Source: an uncultured Eubacteriales bacterium (lineage in GTDB: Bacteria; Bacillota; Clostridia; Oscillospirales; Acutalibacteraceae). Taken from it: a stretch of DNA of 10,456 bases. Positions within the stretch are counted from its first letter, which is position 1. Every line of letters begins with the position of its first letter. The DNA lies in the NCBI GenBank assembly GCA_900321595.1, contig ONWP01000193.1:1-10456 (forward strand), given 5' to 3'. Positions 1 through 5,589 of the stretch are shown piece by piece. The notes under the pieces are model-generated. The model was given only the letters and a program-made list of their open reading frames with translations, did not search any database and was not told where the DNA came from. Position numbers and translations under genes: made by a program.

Positions 1-857
1 CGCTCGCGGATCGCGGCGTTCAGCTCGAAAGCGTGCTGGATGAAGGCGGCGGGCTCATCGGCCTGAACGTCCCCGGCGTGATCGATAAGACTTTGACGGG
101 CATCGGCATCGCTGAAAAGGGCTATGCGGATTTTGAAATCAGCGTGGACGCCAAGGGCGGACATTCCTCAGCGCCGCCGAAGCATTCCGCGGTCGGCGTT
201 TTGGCGACAGCCATCGCGGATCTGGAAAACAATCAGTTCAAATCCACCATCAATCCTCAGGTGAAAAATATCCTCGACGTCGCGACGCGCGGCATGAAAT
301 TCCCGGCTCGGCTGCTCGGCTGCAACATCAAATACCTTTTGCCGATCCTGAAGCCGATCCTGTCCGCGATCCCTCAGTCCGCTTCGCTTGTCCGCACGAC
401 GACCGCCGTGACGATGACGTCCGGTTCACCGCAGGCGAACGTGCTTCCGCAGCACGCGACGGCGACGGTGAATTTCCGCGTCATGCCCGGCAGCCACATC
501 AGCGATGTGGAGGATCATATCCGTAAGGTCGTGCGAAGCAGGAAGGTCGGCGTTCGGCTGATCGGCGGCAATGAGCCCTCTGTGATCTCGCCGACGGATT
601 CCGATTCCTTCAATGCGCTGAAAACCATCGCGCATTCCATGTATGAAAACGCGATGGTCGTCCCGTACATCGTTATGGGCGGCACGGACGCGCGTCACTA
701 TCAGCCGCTGACGGATCAGATGTATCGTCTTTCACCGTTCCGCATGGGACTTGATATCGTCATGCTCAGCCACGGTACGGATGAAAGAATCAGCGTCGAT
801 TCTTTCGGCGACGGGATCGCGTTCTTCAAGCGCTATATCAAAACGATGGCGGGCTGA
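1..857 (+). CDS. M20 family metallopeptidase, carboxypeptidase PS/PM20D1-like (5' partial)
   Basis: C-terminal part of a zinc-dependent M20 amidohydrolase; the frame is open from base 3, so 284 residues are visible and the N-terminal part is outside the window. Relatives hydrolyse peptides or N-acyl amino acids in the cytoplasm. The fragment opens with LADRGVQL and a DEGGG segment (visible residues 13-17), typical of the carboxypeptidase PS/PM20D1 branch and contributing a metal ligand. GGHSSAPP (about 52-59) marks the start of the inserted dimerisation domain. GGTDARHY (about 226-233) and SHGTDERI (His at 257, codon 771-773) are the late active-site motifs with the last metal-binding His. 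The first metal ligands and the catalytic Glu lie upstream and cannot be checked. An internal GTG at base 33 is not the true start. The stop is followed after 6 bases by the PqqD-like gene, so the three plus-strand genes are probably cotranscribed. Family assignment is firm; substrate is unknown. Confidence 0.9.
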   Translation, partial: LADRGVQLESVLDEGGGLIGLNVPGVIDKTLTGIGIAEKGYADFEISVDAKGGHSSAPPKHSAVGVLATAIADLENNQFKSTINPQVKNILDVATRGMKFPARLLGCNIKYLLPILKPILSAIPQSASLVRTTTAVTMTSGSPQANVLPQHATATVNFRVMPGSHISDVEDHIRKVVRSRKVGVRLIGGNEPSVISPTDSDSFNALKTIAHSMYENAMVVPYIVMGGTDARHYQPLTDQMYRLSPFRMGLDIVMLSHGTDERISVDSFGDGIAFFKRYIKTMAG

Positions 858-863
858 TCTGCC

Positions 864-1127
864 GTGAAAAAACGAGAGGATCATATTTACCGGGAGTTGT
901 TCGGCGAAAAGGTGCTCATCATGCAGAAACCGGTGGATGATAAGAGCGTCGTGCTGACGCTCAATGAAACATCGGATCTCGTTTATCAGCTGATCGATCA
1001 GTGTGATACCGTTGAAGAAATCGCGGCGCGTTTAGCTGAGGAGTATGACGTGCCCGCGGATGAGATTCTTAACGATGTGCGCGGCGTTCTTGACACGTTC
1101 GCGCGCTGCGGTTTGATCGAGCTATGA
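864..1127 (+). CDS. PqqD-like small protein (RiPP recognition element fold)
   Basis: An 87-residue protein resembling the PqqD family. It has an N-terminal beta segment (YRELFGEKVLIM), the hallmark LNET motif (residues 33-36, within VVLTLNETSDLVYQLID) and a C-terminal helical part with DTVEEIAARLAEEY and a closing GLIEL strand. In characterised systems PqqD binds a precursor peptide leader and presents it to a radical SAM enzyme; stand-alone relatives of unknown role are common in Clostridia. The GTG start at 864 keeps the full first strand, although no strong Shine-Dalgarno sequence is visible. An in-frame ATG at 921 would remove that strand and is less likely. The gene sits 6 bases after the M20 peptidase and overlaps the next peptidase gene by ATGA, so it is translationally coupled to it. 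No radical SAM gene or precursor peptide lies in the window. The family call is good; the function is inferred at most. Confidence 0.82.
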   Translation: MKKREDHIYRELFGEKVLIMQKPVDDKSVVLTLNETSDLVYQLIDQCDTVEEIAARLAEEYDVPADEILNDVRGVLDTFARCGLIEL

Positions 1128-1555
1128 CAACACTGACTGACGCTGAGGCGCTTAGAATGGCGTCGTCTGCTACGAGGGCCGATCCGCTTGTTCTGACCGT
1201 GACCGGCAACAGCATGCTTCCGTTCCTCGCGAACGGCCGCGACCGGGTATTTCTCTGCGGCGAGCTGCCGTCGCTTCGCCCCGGAACGATCATTCTTTAT
1301 GAACGGCCCGGCGGGAAGGCGGTGCTGCACCGCGTCGTCAAGGTGCGCGGGGAAACGCTTGTGTGTATGGGCGACGCGCAGGACCGCGAGGAGCTCGTGC
1401 AGCCTTCGCAGGTGCGCGCGTTCGCGTTCGCCTGCGAGAGAAAGGGTGAATACCTGACGGAGGACAGCGCCTTGTGGCGCGTCTTCGCGCAGGGCTGGCG
1501 AAGGATCCCGCATATGCGGCAGCGTCTGATCGCGATCGCGTCGAAACGAAAATAA
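1124..1555 (+). CDS. S24/S26 family (signal-peptidase-like) serine peptidase without membrane segment
   Basis: A 143-residue protein with the LexA/signal peptidase fold. Visible motifs are the nucleophile motif TGNSMLPFL (Ser30, codon 1211-1213), the strand RPGTIILYERPGGKAVLHRVV and a box-E-like segment CMGDAQD (residues 81-87). At the general-base position the VLHRV motif offers His69, as in SipW/Sec11-type signal peptidases, although Lys65 lies four residues earlier. Asp84 could complete a Ser-His-Asp site. No hydrophobic segment is long enough to cross the membrane; the C-terminus is basic (RQRLIAIASKRK), so the protein is probably soluble or only peripherally attached, unlike a housekeeping signal peptidase. 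No DNA-binding domain is present, so it is not a LexA-type repressor. It starts inside the stop codon of the PqqD-like gene. Coupling to a PqqD-like protein suggests cleavage or handling of a peptide bound by that protein, but this is inference. It is the last gene before a terminator hairpin. Confidence 0.82.
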   Translation: MTTLTDAEALRMASSATRADPLVLTVTGNSMLPFLANGRDRVFLCGELPSLRPGTIILYERPGGKAVLHRVVKVRGETLVCMGDAQDREELVQPSQVRAFAFACERKGEYLTEDSALWRVFAQGWRRIPHMRQRLIAIASKRK

Positions 1556-1560
1556 CATGA

Positions 1561-1590
1561 AAAGCCGTCGGAAGCGATTCCGGCGGCTTT
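1561..1590 (+). terminator. Hairpin terminator closing the M20-PqqD-S26 unit
   Basis: A 13-bp stem (1561-1573 with 1578-1590, one G-T wobble) carries a GCGA tetraloop of the GNRA type and begins 5 bases after the peptidase stop codon. The stem starts AAAGCCG and ends CGGCTTT, the usual shape of an intrinsic terminator. On the plus strand the T-run is only three bases before CTCT; on the minus strand the run is TTTT, so it may stop transcription in both directions. Confidence 0.7.
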
Positions 1591-1607
1591 CTCTATCGTG
1601 AGATCGG

Positions 1608-1717
1608 CCGTAAACTGCGATCATCCATTTGATCAGTCTGCCCCATGCGGAAGCGAAATGGAAGAAAGGCCCCGCATTCACCCGGGGTTTGGCCGGTCGG
1701 ACGATCGCAGTTTACGG
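1608..1717. repeat. Long inverted-repeat element (19-bp arms, 72-base interior)
   Basis: The arms 1608-1626 and 1699-1717 are complementary over 19 positions with a single mismatch (core CCGTAAACTGCGATC). The 72 bases between them can form further hairpins: CCATTT 1625-1630 with AAATGG 1656-1661, or ATGCGG 1645-1650 with CCGCAT 1672-1677, and CCCCG/CGGGG around 1671-1687. It encodes no plausible protein. It lies between the plus-strand terminator (1561-1590) and the minus-strand terminator (1733-1772), so neither flanking operon needs it as its end. The pentamer GAGAT occurs just outside both sides (1600-1604 and 1718-1722), though not symmetrically. It could be a structured RNA, a palindromic repeat or a miniature mobile-element remnant; the sequence alone does not decide. 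Confidence 0.6.
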
Positions 1718-1732
1718 GAGATTTGGCAAAAG

Positions 1733-1772
1733 AAAAAACAGACATAAGCCCCCGGTAAGAGGCGTATGTCTG
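1733..1772 (-). terminator. Rho-independent terminator, minus strand
   Basis: Read on the minus strand, CAGACATA (1772-1765) pairs perfectly with TATGTCTG (1746-1739); GCC and GGC extend the stem inward past one mismatch. The hairpin is followed directly by six T (1738-1733) and then CTTTT. It ends transcription coming from the GH5/TIM-barrel operon about 55 bases after its stop codon, and also any transcript from the promoter at 1802-1830. Confidence 0.8.
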
Positions 1773-1797
1773 CGAACAACACTGTTCTGATTTGTGT
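1733..1797 (-). ncRNA. Candidate small RNA of about 65 nt
   Basis: The consensus promoter at 1802-1830 and the terminator at 1733-1772 bound a minus-strand stretch of about 65 bases starting near 1797-1795. It has no open reading frame of note. It would fold into a 5-bp hairpin (arms at 1783-1787 and 1774-1778, loop of four) followed by the terminator hairpin. No known RNA family was recognised. It could equally be a 3'-UTR-derived RNA of the upstream operon, or the promoter may be fortuitous. Confidence 0.35.
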
Positions 1798-1801
1798 CTA
1801 C

Positions 1802-1830
1802 ATTATAATGCGTGATCCCGCCATTGTCAA
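1802..1830 (-). promoter_or_regulatory. Perfect sigma-A consensus promoter, minus strand
   Basis: On the minus strand TTGACA (plus 1825-1830) is followed after exactly 17 bases by TATAAT (plus 1802-1807), so both hexamers and the spacing match consensus. The -35 box overlaps the TGA stop (1827-1829) of the TIM-barrel gene. Transcription would start near 1797-1795 and run into the terminator at 1733-1772, with no minus-strand gene beyond. Known for sigma-A/sigma-70: such a match is normally a strong promoter. Activity here is inferred. Confidence 0.6.
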
Positions 1831-2636
1831 GCGGAATTTGATGAAACAGCGGCAAGTTTTTTGCGCAATCGTTCACCGGCGGCCGTCAATTGTGAGGCGT
1901 TCGTCCAGCCCCAGCGATATAATTCGATGATATAGTCGCCGGTGTAGCCGGTTCGTTCCGCGTCAGTCAGAAAGCCGGCCGTATCAAATTGACCTTCAAA
2001 CGGCGGGATGCAGTCCTTGCGGTCGTCATAATCGCTGATATGGATATGTCGGATGCTGTCGCCTGTTTTTCGCAGAAAATCCTGCGGCGCGAACCCGGCG
2101 CGCTTTGCCTGCTTCGTATCCAGAACGGTATGAAAGTCAGAACCGATGATGCGGCGCATCTGCGCCAGATAGTCCGGATCCTCTCCGCAGTGCATCGCTA
2201 CGTTTTCGTGACAGACGTCGATCCCGTATTCGCGGCCGACCTCGATAAGCTTCGCGAAACGCTCCGCGTACACCTCGATCGGGAGGCCGTTCGGAGACTT
2301 CATACCGTGTATGACGAGGATCTTCGCTTCAAGCGCGGCGGCGTAGGCGAAATACTGCCGGTAGAAATCGAGCGAATCATAGAAACGCCGCTCATAGGTA
2401 GAGAACAAAAAGCTGGATTCCGCGAAGGAGGTGAACGGATGGATCGATTTGATCTGCAGACCGTAATGATCGCGGATCTCGATCTGTTTCTTCAGAAGCG
2501 GCCCGCTCAGCTCGCTGAATGTGTTGACGAATATCTCACAGGTGCGAAAGCCGGCGCGTCCGGCCTGTTCCAGACTGTTTTCAACGGTATCCGGGTACCA
2601 GCAGGCGGAAGATATGCCGATGCGATCTCTGCTCAC
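1827..2636 (-). CDS. Sugar phosphate isomerase/epimerase-like TIM-barrel protein
   Basis: A 269-residue protein of the xylose-isomerase-like TIM-barrel superfamily (AP endonuclease 2 fold), usually metal-dependent isomerases, epimerases or dehydratases acting on sugars or inositols. The barrel is complete: it starts RIGISSACWYP, with EIF (Glu34), SIHPF (His66), VIHG (His110), CHENV (Glu144), LDTKQA (Asp173), HIHISD (His199) and IIELYRW (Glu238). Glu144, Asp173, His199 and Glu238 sit where the metal ligands are found in this family. No signal peptide, so cytoplasmic. The start is a GTG with GAGGT seven bases upstream, and it overlaps the stop of the GH5 gene by four bases (GTGA), so the two are translationally coupled. 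The natural substrate is unknown; the context suggests it processes a sugar released by the hydrolase. A perfect promoter for a different transcript overlaps its stop codon. Confidence 0.87.
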   Translation of the reverse strand: MSRDRIGISSACWYPDTVENSLEQAGRAGFRTCEIFVNTFSELSGPLLKKQIEIRDHYGLQIKSIHPFTSFAESSFLFSTYERRFYDSLDFYRQYFAYAAALEAKILVIHGMKSPNGLPIEVYAERFAKLIEVGREYGIDVCHENVAMHCGEDPDYLAQMRRIIGSDFHTVLDTKQAKRAGFAPQDFLRKTGDSIRHIHISDYDDRKDCIPPFEGQFDTAGFLTDAERTGYTGDYIIELYRWGWTNASQLTAAGERLRKKLAAVSSNSA

Positions 2637-4105
2637 AGACAGACCTCGATTTCGTTGCGACCTTTATTGTTCAGGAACGAAACCTGCCAGGAGCCGTCCG
2701 GCTGCTGTTCGACCGTGCAGCGGGAACCGGTGACCTTGCGCGGCTCGGTCGGCGTCCAGACGATCGTTTTGCCGCCTTTTCGCGGAAACGCGCAGTCGTA
2801 GACCAGCCTGAAGGTGCTGTTGTCCCGATCGAAGCCGTAACGCTCGATTTCTCCGTTGACGGCGATCGGATAGGGCCGCGCGATGATCTGCATGATCTTT
2901 GACTCGGCAAAATCCGGCGCGAACGCCCAGTAGGTCTGGCTCCACTGATGGTCGTCAAAGTATTTGAGCAGAAACTCCAGATGCGGATACTCTTCACTGC
3001 CGGGCACCATGCCGCCCCATTCCCCGACGATAACGGGTACGTCCAGACGATCCTGCGTCTTTGCGTGCGCGTCAAAGATCGTCTGTACACGGCTGTTGCC
3101 CGCGGTGTTGGTGTACGGCGAATCGACGGTTATATCGTAACCGTGCGGCGCGAACGCGACGTTTGCCATCCTGGCGCCGTCCGTCTCACGAAGATAGGGG
3201 ATCGGCCAGGGCATGGATGTATTCGACCAGTAGCTGTTTTCCATGATGATGATCTTGTCCGGCGCGACCGCGCGAAGGCGCAGCGCGAGCGACTGCAGGA
3301 ACGGATAATAGGTATCCACGCAGAATTTCAGATTGAGCATATCGCCGCCGCTCGTAAGATCTCGAAATACAGCGGGATCGTCGACCGCGGAAAGGATCGC
3401 GGGAACGAAATCTTCTGTCTTCAGCTTCCGGAGCGTTGCGAGCTTGGGAACCTTCCTGGAAAGGATCACGCCGATCCCGTGCCGGATCGTTTCCCGGAAA
3501 ATGCGTCCGGAATCCGTCCCGGGAAGCGGCTCGTTGAATACGTCATAGCCGATGATGTTCGGCTTGTCGGCAAAGAATGACGCGACGTGACACCACATAT
3601 CGGCAAAGTGCTCCTGCAGCCCCTTGCCGCGGATCGGCGTATTGGCCCAGAAGTGATCGAGCGCGCGGTGCGTCGCCTTGTCGATAAAGTAGCTTTCCGC
3701 CCAGATGAACCGCGTTTTTTTGTGCGGGTATCCGTCGTGGATCACGGCCCAGTCCGGCGCGCCGTCGGAATAGGCGGCGGCGTAGAGATCCTGATGCATA
3801 TCCAGGTAGACGTAGATCCCGTTTTCCGCGCACAGATCGATATAGCGCGCCATATGCGCGAGATACGCGTCGTCGTAGTGGTCCGGCTGCGGCTCGACGG
3901 CGTCCCAGATCAGCCCGAAACGCACCAGATTGACGCCGAGCGCGGCGAGCTGCCGGAACATATCATCCGGCCACACAGGGAAATAATCCTTGCGGTACTG
4001 CCCTTCGACCGGCGTCCCCTTGTGAACGAGATTGACGCCGTTGAAAATGCGCTGTCTGCCGGACGCGTCAACAAAGTGACGGCCCTTGATTGAAATCTTT
4101 TCCAT
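2633..4105 (-). CDS. GH5 endoglycoceramidase-like glycoside hydrolase, no signal peptide
   Basis: A 490-residue retaining glycoside hydrolase of clan A, closest in pattern to GH5 endoglycosylceramidases. Motifs in order: FNGVNLVHKG (21-30), NLVRFGLIWDAVEP (59-72, Arg62), YLDMHQDLY (100-108), the acid/base motif DVFNEP (Glu192, codon 3532-3530), APHGYD (319-324) and the nucleophile motif VIVGEWGG (Glu362, codon 3022-3020), then QTYWAFAPD. The last roughly 80 residues form a beta-rich C-terminal domain, as in endoglycoceramidases. Both catalytic glutamates are present. The N-terminus (MEKISIKGRHFV) has no signal peptide, so the enzyme should be cytoplasmic and act on an imported glycoside rather than on membrane glycosphingolipid outside the cell. 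The ATG start has AGGAGG nine bases upstream. It is the first gene of an operon with the TIM-barrel protein and has its own promoter at 4148-4176. Family call is firm; substrate is inferred. Confidence 0.88.
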   Translation of the reverse strand: MEKISIKGRHFVDASGRQRIFNGVNLVHKGTPVEGQYRKDYFPVWPDDMFRQLAALGVNLVRFGLIWDAVEPQPDHYDDAYLAHMARYIDLCAENGIYVYLDMHQDLYAAAYSDGAPDWAVIHDGYPHKKTRFIWAESYFIDKATHRALDHFWANTPIRGKGLQEHFADMWCHVASFFADKPNIIGYDVFNEPLPGTDSGRIFRETIRHGIGVILSRKVPKLATLRKLKTEDFVPAILSAVDDPAVFRDLTSGGDMLNLKFCVDTYYPFLQSLALRLRAVAPDKIIIMENSYWSNTSMPWPIPYLRETDGARMANVAFAPHGYDITVDSPYTNTAGNSRVQTIFDAHAKTQDRLDVPVIVGEWGGMVPGSEEYPHLEFLLKYFDDHQWSQTYWAFAPDFAESKIMQIIARPYPIAVNGEIERYGFDRDNSTFRLVYDCAFPRKGGKTIVWTPTEPRKVTGSRCTVEQQPDGSWQVSFLNNKGRNEIEVCL

Positions 4106-4127
4106 CGATCTGCCCCTCCTCTGTAAT

Positions 4128-4164
4128 AAAAAAGGTACTATAAATTTATTATAGCACCTTTTTC
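4128..4164 (-). terminator. Palindrome acting as terminator of the MBOAT/DHHW operon and possible operator
   Basis: Arms 4129-4143 and 4149-4163 are complementary apart from one A/C position, with a 5-base centre; a 10-bp perfect palindrome (ATAAATTTAT, 4140-4149) lies in the middle. On the minus strand the hairpin ends ACC followed by six T, so it fits an intrinsic terminator 22 bases after the DHHW gene's stop. The stem is AT-rich and not very stable. It also contains the -10 box of the next operon and has the symmetry of a repressor operator (AGGTRCTATAA half-sites). Terminator and operator roles are not exclusive. Confidence 0.6.
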
Positions 4165-4176
4165 TTTGTTTGTACA
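4148..4176 (-). promoter_or_regulatory. Promoter of the GH5 operon with extended -10
   Basis: On the minus strand TGTACA (plus 4171-4176, four of six matches to TTGACA) precedes a 17-base spacer and TATAAT (plus 4148-4153). The TG of an extended -10 (TGCTATAAT) lies at 4155-4156. The start would be near 4141, giving a leader of about 36 bases with the AGGAGG ribosome binding site before the ATG at 4105. The -10 lies within the palindrome 4129-4163, so a repressor bound there would block it. Confidence 0.55.
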
Positions 4177-4185
4177 GTGGAAAAA

Positions 4186-5577
4186 TCAGACCTTTGCTTC
4201 CAGCTCTTCGACAAGTCCCTCGTTTCGCGTCATGGAAATGTTGTTCTGGAAGAGGATCTCATTCGCGCCGACCTGTTTCGCGTATTCCGTGATGTCGCCG
4301 TCAAATTCGCGATAGTCGATGACATAGACCTTCTTATAGTTGCAGGCAAGATACGGTACGAAGCAGTTGCCGAAGGATTCCTTGACGAGCACGAGCGTGT
4401 TGCCCTGCTGCATCGCCGTGTTTTCAAGCAGAGACAGACACTGGTCGCCGCCGATGAAGCACAGATACTTGCAGTTGGTGTCGTAATCGTTCGCGTCCGC
4501 GATCAGCGCCCAGTCCATAAAGTCTTCGTCCATCGAGGTCTTCATCTTAAATGTGAAGGGAACCGGCGGCGCATACGCGTAGACGGTATCCGGCGTCGCG
4601 CTGAGCGACTCCGCATTGCCGGAGGCCGAGTAGAACGAGCCGAGGTACGGGGAGAACGCGTATGGCGTGAACTCGGACAGCGGCGTGAAGGATTCGCCCT
4701 TGACGGCCATGAACTGCGCGTAGGCGTAATAGGCGCCGAGCGTCGTCCAGTGGTGATCTGTGCGGAAGTAGGTGTACTCGTTCGCGTGCTTCTTCTCGAG
4801 GTCGTAGATCATGACCGGCTTGACTTTTTGGCTGAGTCTGCGCGTCATGTAATTGATCGCGTTGTTCTGATCCGAGGTGTTGAGCTTGTCGCGCACGCTC
4901 TGCGGCAGCTTGATATCCATGCTGGTGGGAATGATCATGTTGTAGACCTGGATCCCTGTGCCGTCGAGCTCGTCCGCCGCGCGGTTGACCGCGGCGACAT
5001 ACCGGTCCGCGGTGGATTCAACGAAATTATAGTACTCGAACGCGGCGTTATCGTACAGGTAAACGGAGTCGAGCGCCTGCTCGATGTGACCGCCGCCCTC
5101 GCCCTGATGCGGTTCGATCGAATCCGGCAACGCGGGCGCGTCCAGCAGCGCCTGGACGTTGGTCGTGACCTCCGCGACAGTGACGTCTACGGTATCCTGA
5201 TTGATCTCCTCGCCGTCCTCAGCCTTCGGCGCGTCTGATACGACGCGTTCTGAGAAATTGGAGATTTTCGTGTGGATGCCGAGCGTCTTTTTGATGGTAT
5301 CGGAATACTTTGTCAGCGTATCGCGGAACGGCATCGTGTCGGCGAACCAGTCGCCGATCGCCTGCGTGTATTCGCCGTGCAGGAAGCCGGAGATCGTAAA
5401 GGACGGGAATTTCATCAGATTCCGTTTTTCGGCGTTGGAAACCGTCGGCCGCAGAGAGAGCATAAAGGAGAGAACGGTTGCGATGCTCATGACGACAAAG
5501 AAAACCGTGGTGCCGATGGCGCCGGCGCCGCGCATGCGCTTCCGGTTCTTCTTGCGCTTTTGTTCTACATTATTCAC
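4186..5577 (-). CDS. DHHW family protein (AlgX/AlgJ-like SGNH acetylation partner)
   Basis: A membrane-anchored protein of the DHHW family, related to the SGNH-like AlgJ/AlgX/DltD proteins that work with MBOAT acyltransferases to O-acetylate extracytoplasmic polymers. From the GTG at 5577 it has 463 residues: a basic N-terminus, one membrane segment (about 19-42), a conserved RNLMKFP segment, a DWFADTMPFRD motif, the DHHW motif (274-277) and KESFGNCFVP (Ser401). Asp274/His276 and Ser401 resemble the catalytic Asp, His and Ser of AlgX. A linker of about 50 residues rich in Asp, Glu, Gly and Pro (about 114-164) separates the N-terminal part from the catalytic domain. The catalytic part should face outside. 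Start choice: AGAGG lies 8 bases before the GTG at 5577, whereas the GTG at 5586 overlaps the ribosome binding site. It follows the MBOAT gene by 12 bases. Family firm; the acetylated polymer is unknown. Confidence 0.88.
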   Translation of the reverse strand: MNNVEQKRKKNRKRMRGAGAIGTTVFFVVMSIATVLSFMLSLRPTVSNAEKRNLMKFPSFTISGFLHGEYTQAIGDWFADTMPFRDTLTKYSDTIKKTLGIHTKISNFSERVVSDAPKAEDGEEINQDTVDVTVAEVTTNVQALLDAPALPDSIEPHQGEGGGHIEQALDSVYLYDNAAFEYYNFVESTADRYVAAVNRAADELDGTGIQVYNMIIPTSMDIKLPQSVRDKLNTSDQNNAINYMTRRLSQKVKPVMIYDLEKKHANEYTYFRTDHHWTTLGAYYAYAQFMAVKGESFTPLSEFTPYAFSPYLGSFYSASGNAESLSATPDTVYAYAPPVPFTFKMKTSMDEDFMDWALIADANDYDTNCKYLCFIGGDQCLSLLENTAMQQGNTLVLVKESFGNCFVPYLACNYKKVYVIDYREFDGDITEYAKQVGANEILFQNNISMTRNEGLVEELEAKV

Positions 5578-5589
5578 TGTCGTCACCTC

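Noticed and set aside
998..1681. Minus-strand open frame of 227 codons that could be the target of the 1802-1830 promoter
   Set aside because: It is antisense to the S26-like and PqqD-like genes, is Arg-rich without motifs, and lies beyond a strong terminator at 1733-1772.
1608..1717. SRP RNA, 6S RNA or a common riboswitch in the long hairpin region
   Set aside because: The length and long stem are suggestive, but the conserved SRP GGAAG/AGCA motif and the conserved cores of common riboswitches (TPP, FMN, cobalamin, c-di-GMP, c-di-AMP) are not recognisable on either strand.
1804..1809. TATAAT on the plus strand in the same AT-rich stretch as the minus-strand -10
   Set aside because: No acceptable -35 hexamer lies 16-18 bases upstream and no plus-strand gene follows.
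1989..2801. Plus-strand open frame of 270 codons across the TIM-barrel and GH5 genes
   Set aside because: It crosses two well-supported minus-strand genes, has no family resemblance and no convincing ribosome binding site.
2948..3580. Plus-strand open frame of 210 codons antisense to the GH5 gene
   Set aside because: Opposite strand of the catalytic core of GH5; no motifs.
4177..5238. Plus-strand open frame of 353 codons antisense to the DHHW gene
   Set aside because: Its translation is Arg/Val/Asp-rich with no recognisable motif, and the minus-strand frame encodes a clear DHHW protein with membrane segment and catalytic motifs. It is a GC-driven shadow.
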